A stretch of 64,000 bases of DNA from Halomonas piscis (GCF_031886125.1 NZ_CP119391.1:1550001-1614000); one strand, 5' to 3'; counted from the stretch's first letter, positions 1 to 11,816 are shown. The notes: a model not told the origin generated them from the letters alone. Numbers and translations are program-made.

Positions 1-399
1 GTCGGGGCCTTTGACTATCGCGGCTACGCCGAAGGCGGCGACCTTTACAGCGGCTCGCTTGACGTTCTGGTATGCGACGGCCTGGTGGGTAACGCCGTGC
101 TCAAGTCAAGCGAAGGCCTTGCCGGCATGCTGGTCGAGCGCGTGCAGGAAGCGTTCGAAGCCCGGCTCAGCGGCCGGCTGGCAAGCCTTCTGGCCCGGCC
201 GGTGCTCAGGCGGCTAAAACGGGAGCTTGACCCCGTGCGCTATAACGGGGCGAGCCTGCTGGGGCTTTCTCGCATTGTGGTCAAAAGCCACGGCGGCGCT
301 CACGAGGAAGGCTTCTACTATGCGATACGGCGGGCGATGCAGGAAGTCGAGCACGACCTGCCCGGCCGCCTCGCCGAACGCTGGCAGGCGATGCCTTAG
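1..399 (+). CDS. plsX: Phosphate acyltransferase PlsX, C-terminal part (cut by window start)
   Basis: The frame is open from base 1 and ends at TAG 397-399, giving the last 132 residues. PlsX makes acyl-phosphate from acyl-ACP for phospholipid synthesis. The visible segment has the family's conserved C-terminal blocks: [13 protein letters not shown] near the window edge, [19 protein letters not shown] about residues 22-40, and the [16 protein letters not shown] block that precedes the terminal helices. The gene sits directly upstream of fabD, its usual place. The N-terminal two thirds lie outside the window. Identification is confident from these motifs plus synteny. Confidence 0.93.
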   Translation, partial: VGAFDYRGYAEGGDLYSGSLDVLVCDGLVGNAVLKSSEGLAGMLVERVQEAFEARLSGRLASLLARPVLRRLKRELDPVRYNGASLLGLSRIVVKSHGGAHEEGFYYAIRRAMQEVEHDLPGRLAERWQAMP

Positions 400-478
400 G
401 CGCCTTCGCCGCGCTCAAGCGGGCTCGGGCCGGGGCGCAAATGCCGAGAAAAGCCAACAAGAGCAAAGGTGAAATAAC

Positions 479-1438
479 ATGTCTCAACCCCTTGCCCTCA
501 TGTTTCCCGGGCAAGGCTCTCAGCAGCTGGGCATGCTGCGAGAGCTGGCAGAACGCTATAGCGTGGTGGGAACCACGTTCAACGAAGCGTCGGACGCGCT
601 GGGCTATAACCTGTGGAAGGTTGTTCAGGAGGGGCCGGAGGCCTCGCTGAACGCTACCGCCTGCACGCAGCCGGCGCTGCTGGCGGCAAGCGTGGCGGTG
701 TGGCGCGTGTGGCAGGAGCTGGAAGGACCGCGCCCGACGGTAATGGCGGGGCACAGCCTGGGCGAATACAGCGCCATGGTGTGCGCCGGCGTGATGAGCT
801 TTGCCGAAGGGGTGCGCCTGGTGCGCCTGCGCGGCGAGGCCATGCAGCAGGCCGTGCCCGAGGGCGAGGGCGGCATGGCGGCGATTCTGGGCCTCGACGA
901 CAAGGCGGTAGAAGCGGTCTGCGCCGAGGCTGCCCAGGGCGAAGTCGTGGCCGCGGTCAACTATAATGCGCCGGGCCAGGTGGTGATCGCCGGCGCCAAG
1001 GCGGCGGTGGAGCGGGCCATTGCCGCCTGCCAGCAGGCCGGCGCCAAGCGGGCGCTGGCGCTGCCGGTATCGGTGCCGTCGCACTGCGAACTGATGCGCC
1101 CGGCGGCCGACAGGCTGGCCGAGGCCCTGGGCGAGGTCACGCTGCGGGCGCCGCGCTATACGGTGATCCAGAACGTTGACGCCCGGGCCCACGCCGATGT
1201 CGACACGCTGCGCACCCGCCTGATCGAGCAGCTGTATCGGCCGGTGCGCTGGAGCGACTGCGTGCTGGCCATGCAGGAGCAGGGCGCCAGGGTGTTTGTC
1301 GAGTGCGGGCCGGGCAAGGTGCTGACCGGGCTCAACAAGCGCATCGTGCGTGGCAGCAAGGGGCTTGCGGTCAACGACCCGGACAGCCTCGATGCCGCGC
1401 TGGAGCTGGCCCGGGCCGACGTTGCCGGCGAAGGCTGA
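479..1438 (+). CDS. fabD: Malonyl-CoA:ACP transacylase FabD
   Basis: Loads malonate from malonyl-CoA onto acyl carrier protein, the first committed carrier step of type II fatty-acid synthesis in the cytoplasm. The 319-residue product has the N-terminal FPGQGSQ signature (residues 9-15), the nucleophile elbow GHSLGEY with catalytic Ser93, and the partner histidine His202 in PSHCELM. Length is normal for the family (about 310). An AAAGGTGA-type ribosome site precedes ATG 479. It lies 79 bases after plsX and 46 before fabG, as part of one co-oriented cluster. Confidence 0.96.
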   Translation: MSQPLALMFPGQGSQQLGMLRELAERYSVVGTTFNEASDALGYNLWKVVQEGPEASLNATACTQPALLAASVAVWRVWQELEGPRPTVMAGHSLGEYSAMVCAGVMSFAEGVRLVRLRGEAMQQAVPEGEGGMAAILGLDDKAVEAVCAEAAQGEVVAAVNYNAPGQVVIAGAKAAVERAIAACQQAGAKRALALPVSVPSHCELMRPAADRLAEALGEVTLRAPRYTVIQNVDARAHADVDTLRTRLIEQLYRPVRWSDCVLAMQEQGARVFVECGPGKVLTGLNKRIVRGSKGLAVNDPDSLDAALELARADVAGEG

Positions 1439-1479
1439 TCCTCCTTTGAGATTCCGTTCTGATTCTTGACTAGGGCATA

Positions 1480-1509
1480 GTGCAATGACACAGGGTGCAA
1501 TGACACAGG
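1480..1509 (+). repeat. Perfect 15-bp tandem duplication over the fabG start
   Basis: The unit GTGCAATGACACAGG occurs at 1480-1494 and again, identically, at 1495-1509. Each copy carries an ATG (1485 and 1500) in the same frame, so fabG has two candidate starts five codons apart. An AGGG stretch lies 9 bases before the first ATG and 4 bases before the second, so the first looks better placed. Confidence 0.95.
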
Positions 1510-2258
1510 AAGAGACGAGCCGGCAGCGCCGGGTAGCGCTGGTCACCGGCGCTACCCGGGGCATCGGCCGCGCCGTGGCGTACGAGCTTGGCCGCCAGAG
1601 GCGCATCGTGGTGGGTACGGCGACCAGCGACGCCGGCGCCGAAAAAATCGATGCCGCCCTTGCCGAACAGGGCATTGAAGGGGCCGGCATGCGCCTCGAC
1701 GTTACCGACCAGGCAAGCATCGACGCCGTGCTCAAGGCCATTGGCGAGCGTTTCGGCGCGCCGACCATCCTGATCAACAACGCCGGCATTACCCGGGACA
1801 ACCTGCTGATGCGGATGAAGGAAGATCAGTGGGGCGAGGTGCTGGATACCAACCTGACGTCGGTCTATCGTCTGAGCAAGGCCTGCCTGCGCGGCATGAC
1901 CAAGGCGCGGTTCGGGCGCATCGTCTCGATCAGCTCGGTCGTTGCCACCATGGGCAACCTGGGGCAAAGCAACTACGCGGCGGCCAAGGCCGGCATGGAA
2001 GGCTTTAGCCGCGCGCTGGCGCGGGAGGTGGCCTCGCGCGCCATCACGGTCAACGCCGTGGCGCCGGGATTTGTCGCCACCGACATGACCGAGTCGCTGC
2101 CCGAGGCGCAGAAAGAGGCGCTGCTGGCGCAAATTCCGCTGGCGCGCCTGGGCGAACCCGACGAAATTGCCGCGGCCGTGGGCTTTTTGACCAGCGACGG
2201 CGCCGGCTACATCACCGGTGAAACGCTGCACGTCAACGGCGGTATGAATATGCGTTGA
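1485..2258 (+). CDS. fabG: 3-oxoacyl-ACP reductase FabG
   Basis: NADPH-dependent short-chain dehydrogenase reducing beta-ketoacyl-ACP in fatty-acid elongation. The 257-residue frame shows the cofactor loop TGATRGIG (21-28), NNAG (98-101), and the catalytic Ser151, Tyr164 and Lys168 (YAAAK). The C-terminal [12 protein letters not shown] block is typical. The family is usually about 245 residues; the N-terminal excess comes from a 15-bp duplication that repeats the start. The start may instead be ATG 1500 (252 residues). It follows fabD and precedes acpP in the usual order. Confidence 0.96.
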   Translation: MTQGAMTQEETSRQRRVALVTGATRGIGRAVAYELGRQRRIVVGTATSDAGAEKIDAALAEQGIEGAGMRLDVTDQASIDAVLKAIGERFGAPTILINNAGITRDNLLMRMKEDQWGEVLDTNLTSVYRLSKACLRGMTKARFGRIVSISSVVATMGNLGQSNYAAAKAGMEGFSRALAREVASRAITVNAVAPGFVATDMTESLPEAQKEALLAQIPLARLGEPDEIAAAVGFLTSDGAGYITGETLHVNGGMNMR

Positions 2259-2276
2259 TGCCCTTGGAAATGGCGG

Positions 2277-2303
2277 TTGCGTCAACTCAAGGGCGTCTAT
2301 AAA
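2277..2303 (+). promoter_or_regulatory. Candidate promoter for acpP
   Basis: TTGCGT at 2277-2282 and TATAAA at 2298-2303, separated by 15 bases, lie about 80 bases before acpP. The spacing is shorter than ideal. A separate strong acpP promoter is common because ACP is very abundant, but this call rests only on the two hexamers. Confidence 0.3.
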
Positions 2304-2379
2304 CTACCCGCAGCTTTTGGCTTGCGGTTTCCCCATAGCCGGCACAGACACGGCTGACGAGAATGACTGGAGTACGTTG

Positions 2380-2613
2380 ATGAGTACTATTGAAGAGCGC
2401 GTAAAGAAAGTTGTAGCCGAGCGCCTGAACGTCAAGGAAGACGACATTCAGAGCAGCTCTTCCTTTACCGAAGATCTGGGCGCGGACTCGCTGGACACCG
2501 TTGAGCTGGTCATGGCGCTCGAGGAAGAGTTCGACACCGAAATTCCCGATGAGGAAGCGGAAAAGATCACCACGGTTCAGGAAGCTGTCGACTACGTGAA
2601 CACCCACCAGTAA
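2380..2613 (+). CDS. acpP: Acyl carrier protein AcpP
   Basis: Small acidic carrier of acyl chains for fatty-acid and phospholipid synthesis. The 77-residue product has the 4'-phosphopantetheine site DSL with Ser37 ([19 protein letters not shown] region) and the four-helix ACP pattern. The start ATG 2380 is set by GGAG at 2369-2372 and by the conserved MSTIEERV beginning; the same frame is open further upstream but that extension is not ACP-like. The carrier is activated by holo-ACP synthase, whose gene acpS is also in this window at 43511-43888. Confidence 0.97.
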   Translation: MSTIEERVKKVVAERLNVKEDDIQSSSSFTEDLGADSLDTVELVMALEEEFDTEIPDEEAEKITTVQEAVDYVNTHQ

Positions 2614-2658
2614 GGGTCGTGTTGCAGTGACAAACCGGGGCGGTGCAGTCGCCCACAT

Positions 2659-2688
2659 AAAAGCCGTCCTGGCAGGGCGGCTTTTTGT
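2659..2688 (+). terminator. Rho-independent terminator after acpP
   Basis: Stem AAAGCCGTCC / GGGCGGCTTT with loop TGGCA, one G-T wobble, ending in a run of five T. It would cut acpP transcripts off from fabF. Confidence 0.85.
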
Positions 2689-2719
2689 TTGCCGGCTGAA
2701 TACGGCGGGTAAATTTCGT

Positions 2720-2725
2720 TATACT
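2720..2725 (+). promoter_or_regulatory. Candidate -10 element for fabF
   Basis: TATACT at 2720-2725 lies between the acpP terminator and fabF. No good -35 hexamer stands 16-18 bases upstream (the bases there read about TGAATA), so this is a weak call supported mainly by the need for a promoter after the terminator. Confidence 0.35.
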
Positions 2726-2810
2726 GTGGCGCTTGATCTCTGCGCTGTTTACGCTGCAGCCAGTGCCCCCCAAGCGGGTTACGTCACCAAGGATGCCTGG
2801 AGGAAAGCTG

Positions 2811-4049
2811 ATGGCACGAAAAAGGGTAGTGGTAACCGGGCTTGGCCTGGTGACCCCGGTCGGGAATACCGTTGACCGGTCATGGGCCAACATCGTGGCC
2901 GGCAAGAGCGGCATCGCCCCTATCGAGCATTTCGATACCCAAGGGTTCAACACGCGCTTCGGGGGATCGATCAAGGAATTTGACGTTTCGCCCTATCTCA
3001 ATCCCAAGGACGCCCGCAAGATGGATCTGTTCATCCAGTACGGCATGGTCGCCGGGGCCCAGGCGATCGCCGATTCTGGTATCGAGTGCACGGAGGAGAA
3101 CGCCGAGCGCATCGGCGTGGCCATCGGCTCCGGCATCGGCGGGCTGCCGATGATCGAACATAACCACAAGGCGCTGGAAAAGAGCGGCCCGCGGCGTATC
3201 TCGCCGTTTTTCGTGCCCGGCTCCATCATCAACATGATTTCCGGCAACATGGCGATCCAGCACGGCTTCAAGGGTCCCAATATCGCCATTACCACCGCCT
3301 GCACCACGGGCACCCACAACATCGGCTACAGCGCGCGGACCATTGCCTACGGCGACGCCGACGTGATGATCTGCGGCGGTGCCGAAATGGCCACCACGCC
3401 GCTGGGGCTGGGCGGCTTTTCCGCGGCCCGGGCGCTATCCACCCGCAACGACGACCCCGAAGCGGCCAGCCGACCCTGGGACGTGGAGCGCGACGGCTTT
3501 GTGCTCTCGGACGGCGCCGGCGTGCTGGTGCTGGAAGAGTACGAGCATGCCAAGGCCCGCGGCGCGACCATCTACGCCGAAATGAGCGGCTTTGGCATGA
3601 GCGATGACGCCTTTCACATGACCGCCCCGCCCGAGAACGGCAGCGGTGCGGCGCTTTCCATGCGCAACGCCATCAAGGATGCCGGCATCGATCCGGCCCG
3701 GGTGGACTACATCAACGCCCACGGCACCTCGACGGCCGCCGGCGATCTGGCCGAGAGCCGCGCCGTCGAGCAGGTGCTGGGCGAGGCCGCGTCCCGGGTG
3801 GCGGTGAGCTCCACCAAGTCGATGATCGGTCACCTGCTGGGCGCGGCCGGCGCCGTGGAGGCCGTGTTCAGCGTGCTTTCCATTCGCGACCAGGTGGCGC
3901 CGCCGACCATCAACCTGGACAACCCCCAGGATGGCTGCCGCCTGGACTACGTGCCGCATACCGCCCGCGACATGCGCATCGACGTGGCGCTGACCAACTC
4001 CTTCGGCTTTGGCGGCACCAACGGGTCGCTGCTGTTTCAGAAGGTCTGA
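2811..4049 (+). CDS. fabF: 3-oxoacyl-ACP synthase II FabF
   Basis: Condensing enzyme that elongates acyl-ACP with malonyl-ACP. The product is 412 residues, the normal length. The catalytic triad is visible as Cys164 in TACTTGTHN, a histidine in NAHGTST (about residue 304) and a histidine in IGHLLGAAG (about 341); the C-terminal NSFGFGGTN motif is present. ATG 2811 is chosen over an open upstream extension because GGAGGAAA precedes it and the protein then begins with the conserved RVVVTGLG block. pabC follows 39 bases later. Confidence 0.97.
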   Translation: MARKRVVVTGLGLVTPVGNTVDRSWANIVAGKSGIAPIEHFDTQGFNTRFGGSIKEFDVSPYLNPKDARKMDLFIQYGMVAGAQAIADSGIECTEENAERIGVAIGSGIGGLPMIEHNHKALEKSGPRRISPFFVPGSIINMISGNMAIQHGFKGPNIAITTACTTGTHNIGYSARTIAYGDADVMICGGAEMATTPLGLGGFSAARALSTRNDDPEAASRPWDVERDGFVLSDGAGVLVLEEYEHAKARGATIYAEMSGFGMSDDAFHMTAPPENGSGAALSMRNAIKDAGIDPARVDYINAHGTSTAAGDLAESRAVEQVLGEAASRVAVSSTKSMIGHLLGAAGAVEAVFSVLSIRDQVAPPTINLDNPQDGCRLDYVPHTARDMRIDVALTNSFGFGGTNGSLLFQKV

Positions 4050-4088
4050 GGACGCAGGCGTCGGACCGTCCAGGACGCGGAGGAGACC

Positions 4089-4907
4089 ATGGCAGCAGCG
4101 GACCAGGTGCCGTTCGACGACCGCGGCCTGGCCTTCGGCGACGGCGTGTTTGAAACCGTGCTGATGCGCGACGGTGCGCCGCTGCTGTGGCCCCGGCACC
4201 GCGCTCGGCTGCGCCACGGCTGTCGGACGCTGGGGATTTCCCCTCCCGACGACGCTGCGCTCGAGGCCTGCTGGCAGCCGCCGGCAAGCGGGCTAGAAGT
4301 GCTCAAGATCATGGTGACCCGGGGCAGCGGCGGGCGCGGCTATGCGCTGCCCGAGCGTCAGCGGCCGCGGCTGCTCTACCGGCGCACGGCGTTTGCGCCG
4401 GCGCGCTCCCGCTGGCGCGGCGTCGACGTCTGCCTGTGCGCGCTGCGCCTGGCCCGCCAGCCGGCGCTGGCCGGCATCAAACACCTCAACCGGCTGGAAA
4501 ACGTGCTGGCGCGCCGGGAGTGGCAGAGCGCCGACATTGCCGAGGGTCTGCTCGCCGATACCGACGGCAACCTTGTCGAGGCCACGGCAATGAACGTTTT
4601 CTGGCGGGCGGATGACGCCTACTGGACGCCGCCGCTCGACGCCAGCGGCGTCGCCGGCACGCTGCGCGCCGCCTTGCTGGAGCAGGGCCGGGTGCAGGAG
4701 GCGCCGCTGAGCGCCGAGACGCTGCTCGAGTCGTCCGCCGTCGAGCAGCTGTTCGTGGGCAACTCGGTTCAGGGCCTGTGGCCGGTGAACGCCCTGGTCA
4801 CGCCCCGGGGCCGGCGCCTGCGGCGCTTTGCCGAGGCGGCCGGCGCGCCGCTGCAGGCCGACGCCCACGCCCTGCTGGGGTATCCAACACTGTCCCGGGA
4901 GGACTGA
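4089..4907 (+). CDS. pabC: Aminodeoxychorismate lyase PabC
   Basis: PLP fold-type IV enzyme releasing pyruvate from 4-amino-4-deoxychorismate to give p-aminobenzoate for folate. The 272-residue product has the N-terminal DRGLAFGDGVFET block and the PLP lysine Lys131 in GIKHLNRLENVLAR. GGAGGA lies just upstream of ATG 4089. A branched-chain aminotransferase or D-amino-acid aminotransferase has the same fold, but the fabF-pabC-mltG-tmk order and the short length favour PabC. Confidence 0.93.
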   Translation: MAAADQVPFDDRGLAFGDGVFETVLMRDGAPLLWPRHRARLRHGCRTLGISPPDDAALEACWQPPASGLEVLKIMVTRGSGGRGYALPERQRPRLLYRRTAFAPARSRWRGVDVCLCALRLARQPALAGIKHLNRLENVLARREWQSADIAEGLLADTDGNLVEATAMNVFWRADDAYWTPPLDASGVAGTLRAALLEQGRVQEAPLSAETLLESSAVEQLFVGNSVQGLWPVNALVTPRGRRLRRFAEAAGAPLQADAHALLGYPTLSRED

Positions 4908-4908
4908 C

Positions 4909-7611
<2,703 letters not shown>

Positions 7612-7623
7612 AGGAGGCTTGCT

Positions 7624-7959
7624 GTGAGCACGCAAAAACTGCTGACAACGACGCTGCCCGACGTGCCCGCGCTGCTCGCGATGTACATGCCGTTTCTCGA
7701 GCGCGGCGGTCTGTTCGTCGCCACCCGGGAGCGCTGCACGCTGGGCGATCCGGTTATCCTGATGCTGACCCTGCCCGGTGATGACCAGGAGCTCACGGTG
7801 AACGGCAGCGTGGCATGGATTTCTCCCGATGGCGTTACCGGGCGGCGCCTGCCCGGGGTCGGCGTGCACTTCAGCCACCAGGACCACAACGTGCGCGACC
7901 GCATCGAGACGCTGCTTGCCGGGCAGCTGGACGGCGCCGCCGCTTCCTGCACGCTGTAA
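7624..7959 (+). CDS. pilZ: Type IV pilus PilZ-domain protein
   Basis: A 111-residue single PilZ-domain protein in the position (holB-pilZ-tatD) where Pseudomonas and Xanthomonas encode the pilus-biogenesis protein PilZ, which works with PilB/FimX. Start GTG 7624 follows AAGGAGG. The N-terminal RxxxR c-di-GMP-binding motif of receptor-type PilZ domains is not visible, and the (D/N)xSxxG box is replaced by a region around GVHFSHQD. This matches the non-binding pilus-type PilZ. No pilus structural genes are in the window. Confidence 0.85.
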   Translation: MSTQKLLTTTLPDVPALLAMYMPFLERGGLFVATRERCTLGDPVILMLTLPGDDQELTVNGSVAWISPDGVTGRRLPGVGVHFSHQDHNVRDRIETLLAGQLDGAAASCTL

Positions 7960-7989
7960 ACGTCAATTTCTACCCAGGCGAAGTGTCCC

Positions 7990-8820
7990 ATGTTTGTTGA
8001 CTCCCACTGCCATCTAGACCGCCTTTCCCACAAGACCCACGGCAGCGACGTTGCCGCTGCGCTCGACGCGGCCCGCCGGGCACAGGTCAGCCAGTTTCTT
8101 GCCGTCTGCGTGAGTCTGGATGACATGCCCGGGCTTGCCGCTCTGTCCCGGGAGCACGACGACGTGGTGATTTCGGCCGGCCTGCACCCGTTGCATACCC
8201 CGACCGACGAACCTGACGTCGACGCCATCATGGACGCCGCTACCCGCTTTGACGCGGTGGCCATCGGCGAAACCGGGCTCGACTACCACTACCGCGACAG
8301 CGTGCCGGCGGACGTCCAGCACGCGCGTTTCGAACGCCACCTGATCGCCGCCCGGAAACTGGGGCTGCCGGTCATCGTGCATACCCGAGACGCCAAAGAG
8401 GACACCCTGGCGCTGCTGGAAAAGCACTTGGACCCAAGCGTCGGCGGCGTGCTCCACTGCTTCACCGAAGATCTGGACATGGCTCGCCGGGCCGTGGCGA
8501 TGGGGCTTTATATTTCGCTTGCCGGCATTGTGACCTTTGCCAGCGCCGAGGCCCTGCGCGACGTGGCGCGCCGGCTGCCGCTGGATCGTTTGCTGATCGA
8601 AACCGACAGCCCCTATCTCGCACCGGTGCCGCATCGGGGCAAGCCCAACGAGCCGGCCTGGGTCGTGGCAGTCGCCGAGTGCATCGCTGAGACGCGCGGC
8701 ATCAGCGTGGACGAAGTGGCGATGCAGACCCGGGCCAATTTCTACCGCCTGTTTCGCGCCGCCGCTCCCGAGGTGTCGGCCGAGCTGCGCGACTCGCTGA
8801 GCCGGGCTGGCATGGTATAG
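7990..8820 (+). CDS. tatD: TatD-family metal-dependent hydrolase
   Basis: Amidohydrolase-fold nuclease or hydrolase, cytoplasmic, 276 residues. Metal ligands are visible in order: HCH near the N-terminus (VDSHCHLD), Glu in GETGLDYHY, His in IVHTRDA, His in LHCFTE and Asp in IETDSPYLAP. The position after pilZ matches Pseudomonas YcfH-type TatD rather than the Tat-operon paralogue, so the substrate is uncertain; members act as DNases or 3'-exonucleases. The ribosome site before ATG 7990 is weak. Confidence 0.9.
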   Translation: MFVDSHCHLDRLSHKTHGSDVAAALDAARRAQVSQFLAVCVSLDDMPGLAALSREHDDVVISAGLHPLHTPTDEPDVDAIMDAATRFDAVAIGETGLDYHYRDSVPADVQHARFERHLIAARKLGLPVIVHTRDAKEDTLALLEKHLDPSVGGVLHCFTEDLDMARRAVAMGLYISLAGIVTFASAEALRDVARRLPLDRLLIETDSPYLAPVPHRGKPNEPAWVVAVAECIAETRGISVDEVAMQTRANFYRLFRAAAPEVSAELRDSLSRAGMV

Positions 8821-8894
8821 TGGCGCTGCCGTGCCATTGATGCTGGACCCCGCGCCGGGCACAGGCCGGGCGCCGGTAAAAACGGGAGGTTAGC

Positions 8895-9452
8895 ATGCAC
8901 CTTGAGCATTTGCTGGAACACGGCGAGAGCGCCGCGAAGATACCGCCGGTGGACCAGTGGCAGCCGCCGTTTTGCGGCGACATGCCGCTGACCATCCGGG
9001 CCGACGGCAGCTGGTGGCACCAGGGCGAGCCGTTTACTCGCCCGGAGCTGGTGCGGCTGTTGGCGAGCCTGATGCGCCGCGACCCGGAAGGGGTGTGCCT
9101 GGTGACCCCCGCCGAGCGCGTGCGCATCGAAGTGGAAGACTGTCCGCTGACGGTCGTCGCCGCCCGGCAGGAAGGCGACGACTGGTGGCTGACCACCGGG
9201 CAGGGCGATGAGTTTGCCCTGGACGCCGACCACCAGCTAACGATGACGCGCACGCCCGCCGGCGACGAAGCGCCGGAAGTGCCGGTGCGCTTTGGCCTGA
9301 CGGCCAGGCTCAATCGCAACGTCTATTATCAGCTGGTGGACGCCGCCAGCCTGCGCCAGGGCGAAGACCATGCGCAGGCGCGCACCCAGGTCGGCATAGA
9401 AAGCGGCGGCGCCTGGCACGTGCTGGGTACGCTCGACGACGAGGCGCTGTGA
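8895..9452 (+). CDS. DUF1285-family protein
   Basis: A 185-residue soluble protein resembling the DUF1285 family of proteobacteria. Recognisable are DGSWWHQGEPFTRPELVRL near residues 37-55 and an ACT/pleckstrin-like beta-rich remainder ending VYYQLVDAA. No enzymatic residues are evident and no signal peptide is seen. GGGAGG precedes ATG 8895. Its stop overlaps the next gene's GTG (GTGA), so it is translationally coupled to the helicase. The function is unknown. Confidence 0.75.
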   Translation: MHLEHLLEHGESAAKIPPVDQWQPPFCGDMPLTIRADGSWWHQGEPFTRPELVRLLASLMRRDPEGVCLVTPAERVRIEVEDCPLTVVAARQEGDDWWLTTGQGDEFALDADHQLTMTRTPAGDEAPEVPVRFGLTARLNRNVYYQLVDAASLRQGEDHAQARTQVGIESGGAWHVLGTLDDEAL

Positions 9453-11647
9453 AGCTTACCGCACAGCAGCAGGCGGTGATTCACCACGCCGGCGGCCACG
9501 CTCGGGTGGCCGCGGTAGCCGGTGCCGGCAAGACCACCACCATGGCGGCCAGGGTGCTGTACCTTCTCGACAGCGGTGTGGCCCCCAGGCGCATGCTGGT
9601 GCTGATGTTCAACCGCTCGGCCCGGGAAGATTTCCAGCGCCGCCTGGCCGGCATGGCGCCGCCGGAGCAGCCGCTGCCCGACGTGCGTACCTTTCACTCG
9701 CTGGGCCATCGGCTGACCCAGAGCCTGTGCCGCTGGGGCGTGCTCGAGCCGCGCCGACTGCTGTCGGCCGACTGGCAGCTGGAACGCCTGCTGCGCCAGG
9801 CCAGCCTGAGCGTGCTGGAGCACGAGCGCGAACGCCGGGACGCGGCCCTGGAGGGTGAGCGCCTGGAAACCCTGGCGCACTACTGCGCCCTGGTCAAGGC
9901 CGAGATGATCTCCCCCGAGGCGCTGTATCCGCGTCTCGACCTGGACCCCGACACGGACTATTTTCCCGCCGCCTTTCACGAAGCCGAGCGCCTTTTGCGC
10001 GACGACGGCGTAATGACCTATGCCGACCTGCTGTATCGGCCGCTTCGGGCGCTGGAGGCCGACGGCGCCCTGCGCGCTCGGGTAGAGGGCTTTCTCGATC
10101 ACGTCATCATCGACGAGTACCAGGACATCAACGCCGCCCAGCAGCGCCTGCTGGCGATTCTGGCGGGCGAGAGAGCCGACGTGATGGCGGTGGGGGATGC
10201 CAACCAGTGTATCTACGAGTGGCGCGGCGCCCACCCCGACACCATGCTGGCGGACTTCACCGCGACCTTTGGCGCGGCCCGGGACTACCCGCTGTCGATC
10301 ACCTTCCGTCACGGCCACGCGCTGGCGCTGGCGGCCAACTACGCCATTGCCGCCAACTGCCGCCGGCCCGATCAGCTGTGCCTGGCCGGCCCGGACAATC
10401 CGGCCACCCGGGTCACCGTCGGGCAGGGCAGCCGCGCGCTGCTGGATACGCTGAGAGACTGGCAGGCCCGGGGGCGCGGCTTTGCCGAGGCCTGCCTTCT
10501 GGTGCGCAGCTGGGCGCTGTCGGTGCCGTTCCAGCTGGCGCTGCTCCAGGCCGGTTTGCCGTTTCGCCTCTCCCGGGAAGACCGCTTTGTCTTTCGCCTG
10601 CCGCTGGTGCAGGCGCTGGCCGGCTATCTCAAGCTCGCCCGCCAGCCGGGACTGCTTCACGATCCCTCGCTGCTGCTGCTGCTGCTCTCCCAGCCGACGA
10701 CCTTTGTCGCCCGGGAAAGGCTCTGGCGGCTAGCCTGCCGCCTGGCCGAGACCCAGCGCTGGCCCGAGCGCGGCGATTCGCTACTTACAGAGCTCAAGCC
10801 GCTGCAGCGGCGCACGCTGAAAAAGCGCTGGGCGCTCTTGTGCGAGCTGCCAAGGCTCGGCGCCTGGCCGCCGGCGAAGCTCTTGCGCCACGTGGTGGAC
10901 GAAGTGGAAGCGGAAAAGGTGCTCAAGCGCGCCGCCGCCCGGCGGGACAAGGGCGAAGAGGACGTGCGCCTGCTGGATGTGCTGATCGAGCAGGCGCAAA
11001 GCGTACCCGACCCCGACGCCTTTATCGAGCTTTTGCAGCGGCCGGTGCACAACCGGGCCGAAGGCGTGCTGATCAGCACGGTGCACGCCGCCAAGGGCCT
11101 CGAGTGGCCGCTGGTGGCGGTCGCCGGAATCAACGAAGAAGACTTTCCCCACTACAGCCGCGACAACCCGCTCACCGACGAGCGCCTGGAGGAGGAGCGC
11201 CGGCTGTTTTATGTGGGCATTACCCGAGCCCGGGAAGCGCTGCAGCTGATCCACGACGGCGGCGAGCACCGCCCCAGCCGCTTTCTGGCCGAATGCGCCT
11301 GGCAGGATGCCATGGCGGTGGCCGGGCAGCTGGCTGCCGATTCGCCGCCCGCCAGGCCGCTGCCCGTGGGCTCGCCGGGCATTGCCCGGCGCTATCTGGA
11401 AGCCGTGGAGCGCAGCGACATAGCGCTCGAGGCGCAGCCTCAGGCGCCGGCCGCGGCGGTTCCGGCCTCCGGCGGCTTCTTTCCCGGCCAGCGGCTGCGC
11501 CATGCGGTGTTCGGCGAAGGCGAGGTCGCCGCCGTCGAGGGCAATCCCGACGATCCGGTGATCGACGTGCGCTTCCTGCGCGCCGGCCGCCGCCGCCTGA
11601 TGGCCCGGCGGGCGCCGATTGAATCGCTGGACAGCGCCGCGCCTTGA
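9449..11647 (+). CDS. UvrD/Rep-type superfamily 1 DNA helicase
   Basis: ATP-dependent 3'-5' helicase of 732 residues. Motifs in order: AVAGAGKTT (22-30), Walker B DEYQD (222-226), motif III GDANQCIYEWRGA (249-261), HAAKGLEWP, and motif VI YVGITRARE near residue 590. The C-terminal segment FFPGQRLRHAVFGEGEV resembles the PcrA/UvrD Tudor-like RNA-polymerase-binding domain. It is divergent from canonical UvrD or Rep, so no symbol is given. GTG 9449 overlaps the previous stop by 4 bases. The IS481-family insertion begins 22 bases after its stop. Confidence 0.9.
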   Translation: MKLTAQQQAVIHHAGGHARVAAVAGAGKTTTMAARVLYLLDSGVAPRRMLVLMFNRSAREDFQRRLAGMAPPEQPLPDVRTFHSLGHRLTQSLCRWGVLEPRRLLSADWQLERLLRQASLSVLEHERERRDAALEGERLETLAHYCALVKAEMISPEALYPRLDLDPDTDYFPAAFHEAERLLRDDGVMTYADLLYRPLRALEADGALRARVEGFLDHVIIDEYQDINAAQQRLLAILAGERADVMAVGDANQCIYEWRGAHPDTMLADFTATFGAARDYPLSITFRHGHALALAANYAIAANCRRPDQLCLAGPDNPATRVTVGQGSRALLDTLRDWQARGRGFAEACLLVRSWALSVPFQLALLQAGLPFRLSREDRFVFRLPLVQALAGYLKLARQPGLLHDPSLLLLLLSQPTTFVARERLWRLACRLAETQRWPERGDSLLTELKPLQRRTLKKRWALLCELPRLGAWPPAKLLRHVVDEVEAEKVLKRAAARRDKGEEDVRLLDVLIEQAQSVPDPDAFIELLQRPVHNRAEGVLISTVHAAKGLEWPLVAVAGINEEDFPHYSRDNPLTDERLEEERRLFYVGITRAREALQLIHDGGEHRPSRFLAECAWQDAMAVAGQLAADSPPARPLPVGSPGIARRYLEAVERSDIALEAQPQAPAAAVPASGGFFPGQRLRHAVFGEGEVAAVEGNPDDPVIDVRFLRAGRRRLMARRAPIESLDSAAP

Positions 11648-11663
11648 GGCCAGCCTGTTCGTG

Positions 11664-11693
11664 TCTAGTTGTGTAAACCCACCAGGTTGTTCA
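11664..11693. repeat. IS481-element left end: target duplication plus terminal repeat
   Basis: TCTAGT at 11664-11669 is one copy of the 6-bp target duplication. The element begins with TGTG at 11670, followed after ten unlike bases by AGGTTGTTCA (11684-11693). Both blocks recur inverted at the right end. NCTAGN is the known preferred target of IS481. Confidence 0.85.
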
Positions 11694-11816
11694 CGGAAAG
11701 CCCCAACCGGCTAACCGGAGGGTGATAGTTCAGGCTGGCATGTGGCCGGTGCCAGTTGTACTGGTGAAGCCAGGCGGAAAGGTGTTTGCCTCGCTCCTCC
11801 GAGCTCTCATAAGACT

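Noticed and set aside
281..1801. 506-codon minus-strand frame across plsX, fabD and fabG
   Set aside because: Antisense shadow over three core genes; composition not protein-like.
10207..11622. 471-codon plus-strand frame inside the helicase gene
   Set aside because: Alternate frame of the helicase, which has its motifs intact; the product is Ala/Gly/Arg-rich noise.
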